Source of the DNA: Firmicutes bacterium UBA1426
GTDB taxonomy: Bacteria; Bacillota; Clostridia; Peptostreptococcales; Anaerovoracaceae
DNA: 5,514 bases
Direction: 5' to 3'
NCBI GenBank assembly: GCA_002329675.1
Contig: DCUA01000097.1
Location: 363 to 5,876, forward strand
Within the stretch, counting starts at the first letter, position 1, and each line of letters begins with the position of its first letter. Shown here one piece after another: positions 4,735 through 5,514 of this stretch. Made by a program: the position numbers and the translations under genes. The notes under the pieces were generated by a model. It saw only the letters and a list, made by a program, of their open reading frames with translations, was not told the DNA's origin and made no database searches.

Positions 4735-5514
4735 TTAGACGTAACCCAGCAAACGAGGGAGCCATAGAGATAACCCCGGAATATATGTTGTCAGTACCAG
4801 TGTGGGAATCCAGGCAAAGAATATGAAATACATGGTTGGGCCAAGCATCTCATTTATGGGTGCATTGCCTATCCTCGAACCCAGGTATAAGAAAGGAGCC
4901 GTGGGCGGCGTAACTCCGCCAAGGCCAAGGTTTACCCCAACGATTGCGGCGAAATGAACGGGATGTATACCTATTCCCATGGCCACAGGCAGCAGTATAG
5001 GCGTAGTCAGAAGTATGGCACTGGTGTCGTCCATCAGCATTCCTATCAGGATAAGGAAGAGATTCAACATCAGTGTTAATACCGCAGGATTGCTGGATAT
5101 GGCCGTCATGGCATCCAGGATCATCTGAGGAAGATTCTCCATTACATACAATCTGGACAGCATCATAACAGACATTAGCATAATCATTACCACCCCTGCA
5201 GTGGTTCCGGCCTTCACCATACCGGCCAGGAAATTCTTTTTATCCAGTCCTCTGTAGAACCAGATACCTACGGGAATGGTGTAGGCAACAGAAACGGCCG
5301 CCGCTTCTGTCGGTGTCATGAAACCACCGTAGATACCGCCCAGAATTATGATCGGAGCGATCATTGCAGGAATCGCACGTGAAGTTCTCTTACCAAAAGT
5401 TTTTCCAAATTCACCCTTTGGTATCCTCTCTGCTAGCTTTATATCAGTGTTTTTCCGTAAGAGCCAGAAGTTTACTGCACTGAGAAGTGTGATCAGAATA
5501 ATCCCCGGGATGAC
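4735..5514 (-). CDS. dctM: TRAP transporter large permease subunit (DctM type), C-terminal part
   Basis: The large membrane subunit of a tripartite ATP-independent periplasmic transporter couples sodium-ion entry to uptake of an organic acid delivered by a DctP-type binding protein. The frame is open to the right edge, so 259 C-terminal residues of the usual ~430 are visible. Signatures are an IPG motif near the start of the visible part, GGFMTPTEAAAVSVAYTIP (family TPTEAA motif), MDDTSAILLTTPILLPVA and GGVTPPTAPFLYLGSRIGN (the second TPP loop), then a final IPGLSLWLPRLLGYV. About seven hydrophobic segments are present. The stop TAA is at 4735-4737, with a strong terminator right after, so this is the last gene of its operon; DctP and DctQ partners probably lie upstream, beyond the window. 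The substrate cannot be told from this subunit. The symbol is by family only. Confidence 0.93.
   Translation of the reverse strand, partial: VIPGIILITLLSAVNFWLLRKNTDIKLAERIPKGEFGKTFGKRTSRAIPAMIAPIIILGGIYGGFMTPTEAAAVSVAYTIPVGIWFYRGLDKKNFLAGMVKAGTTAGVVMIMLMSVMMLSRLYVMENLPQMILDAMTAISSNPAVLTLMLNLFLILIGMLMDDTSAILLTTPILLPVAMGIGIHPVHFAAIVGVNLGLGGVTPPTAPFLYLGSRIGNAPINEMLGPTMYFIFFAWIPTLVLTTYIPGLSLWLPRLLGYV

Noticed and set aside
1..5514. CRISPR array, insertion sequence or phage attachment site
   Set aside because: I saw no regularly spaced repeats, no transposase or integrase frame, and no duplicated tRNA 3' end. The tRNA-Thr is intact with no repeated end segment in the window.

Overview
The window reads as chromosome from an endospore-lineage Firmicute (class Clostridia, family unresolved). 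The reasons are a SigH-type sigma factor directly after rlmB, a mini-RNase III gene in the same gene string, strong AGGAGG-type ribosome binding sites, two TTG starts, and a TRAP transporter. Base composition is moderate. Every gene I can support lies on the minus strand, so transcription runs from high to low coordinates.

Layout in the direction of transcription: (1) 5514-4735, the C-terminal part of a TRAP transporter large permease (DctM type), closed by a clear rho-independent terminator. (2) 4605-2651, a tight gene string: mrnC, a 69-residue protein with a C-terminal membrane anchor, thyA (thymidylate synthase) and dfrA (dihydrofolate reductase). (3) 2650-2463, about 190 bp without a gene. 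It holds a 123-bp foldback element with perfect 14-bp inverted ends and, closer to rlmB, a perfect 14-bp palindrome. (4) 2462-1094, rlmB and sigH, overlapping by 11 bp. (5) A near-consensus vegetative promoter (TTGACA, 17 bp, TACAAT) that drives tRNA-Thr(GGT), followed by a 143-nt spacer with a strong hairpin and the first 262 codons of tuf (EF-Tu), which runs off the left edge.

Functionally this is mostly translation and nucleotide housekeeping: 23S rRNA maturation (MrnC), 23S rRNA methylation (RlmB), tRNA-Thr and EF-Tu, the transition-phase sigma factor, and the coupled dTMP/folate pair. ThyA oxidises methylene-tetrahydrofolate to dihydrofolate and DfrA recycles it. From memory of other clostridia, the slot between mrnC and rlmB often holds thyX; here it holds thyA-dfrA plus the small membrane protein.

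I see no new defence system or large mobile element. The least explained items are the foldback element, the tail-anchored small protein, and the tRNA-tuf spacer hairpin whose arms can also pair with the tRNA anticodon arm.
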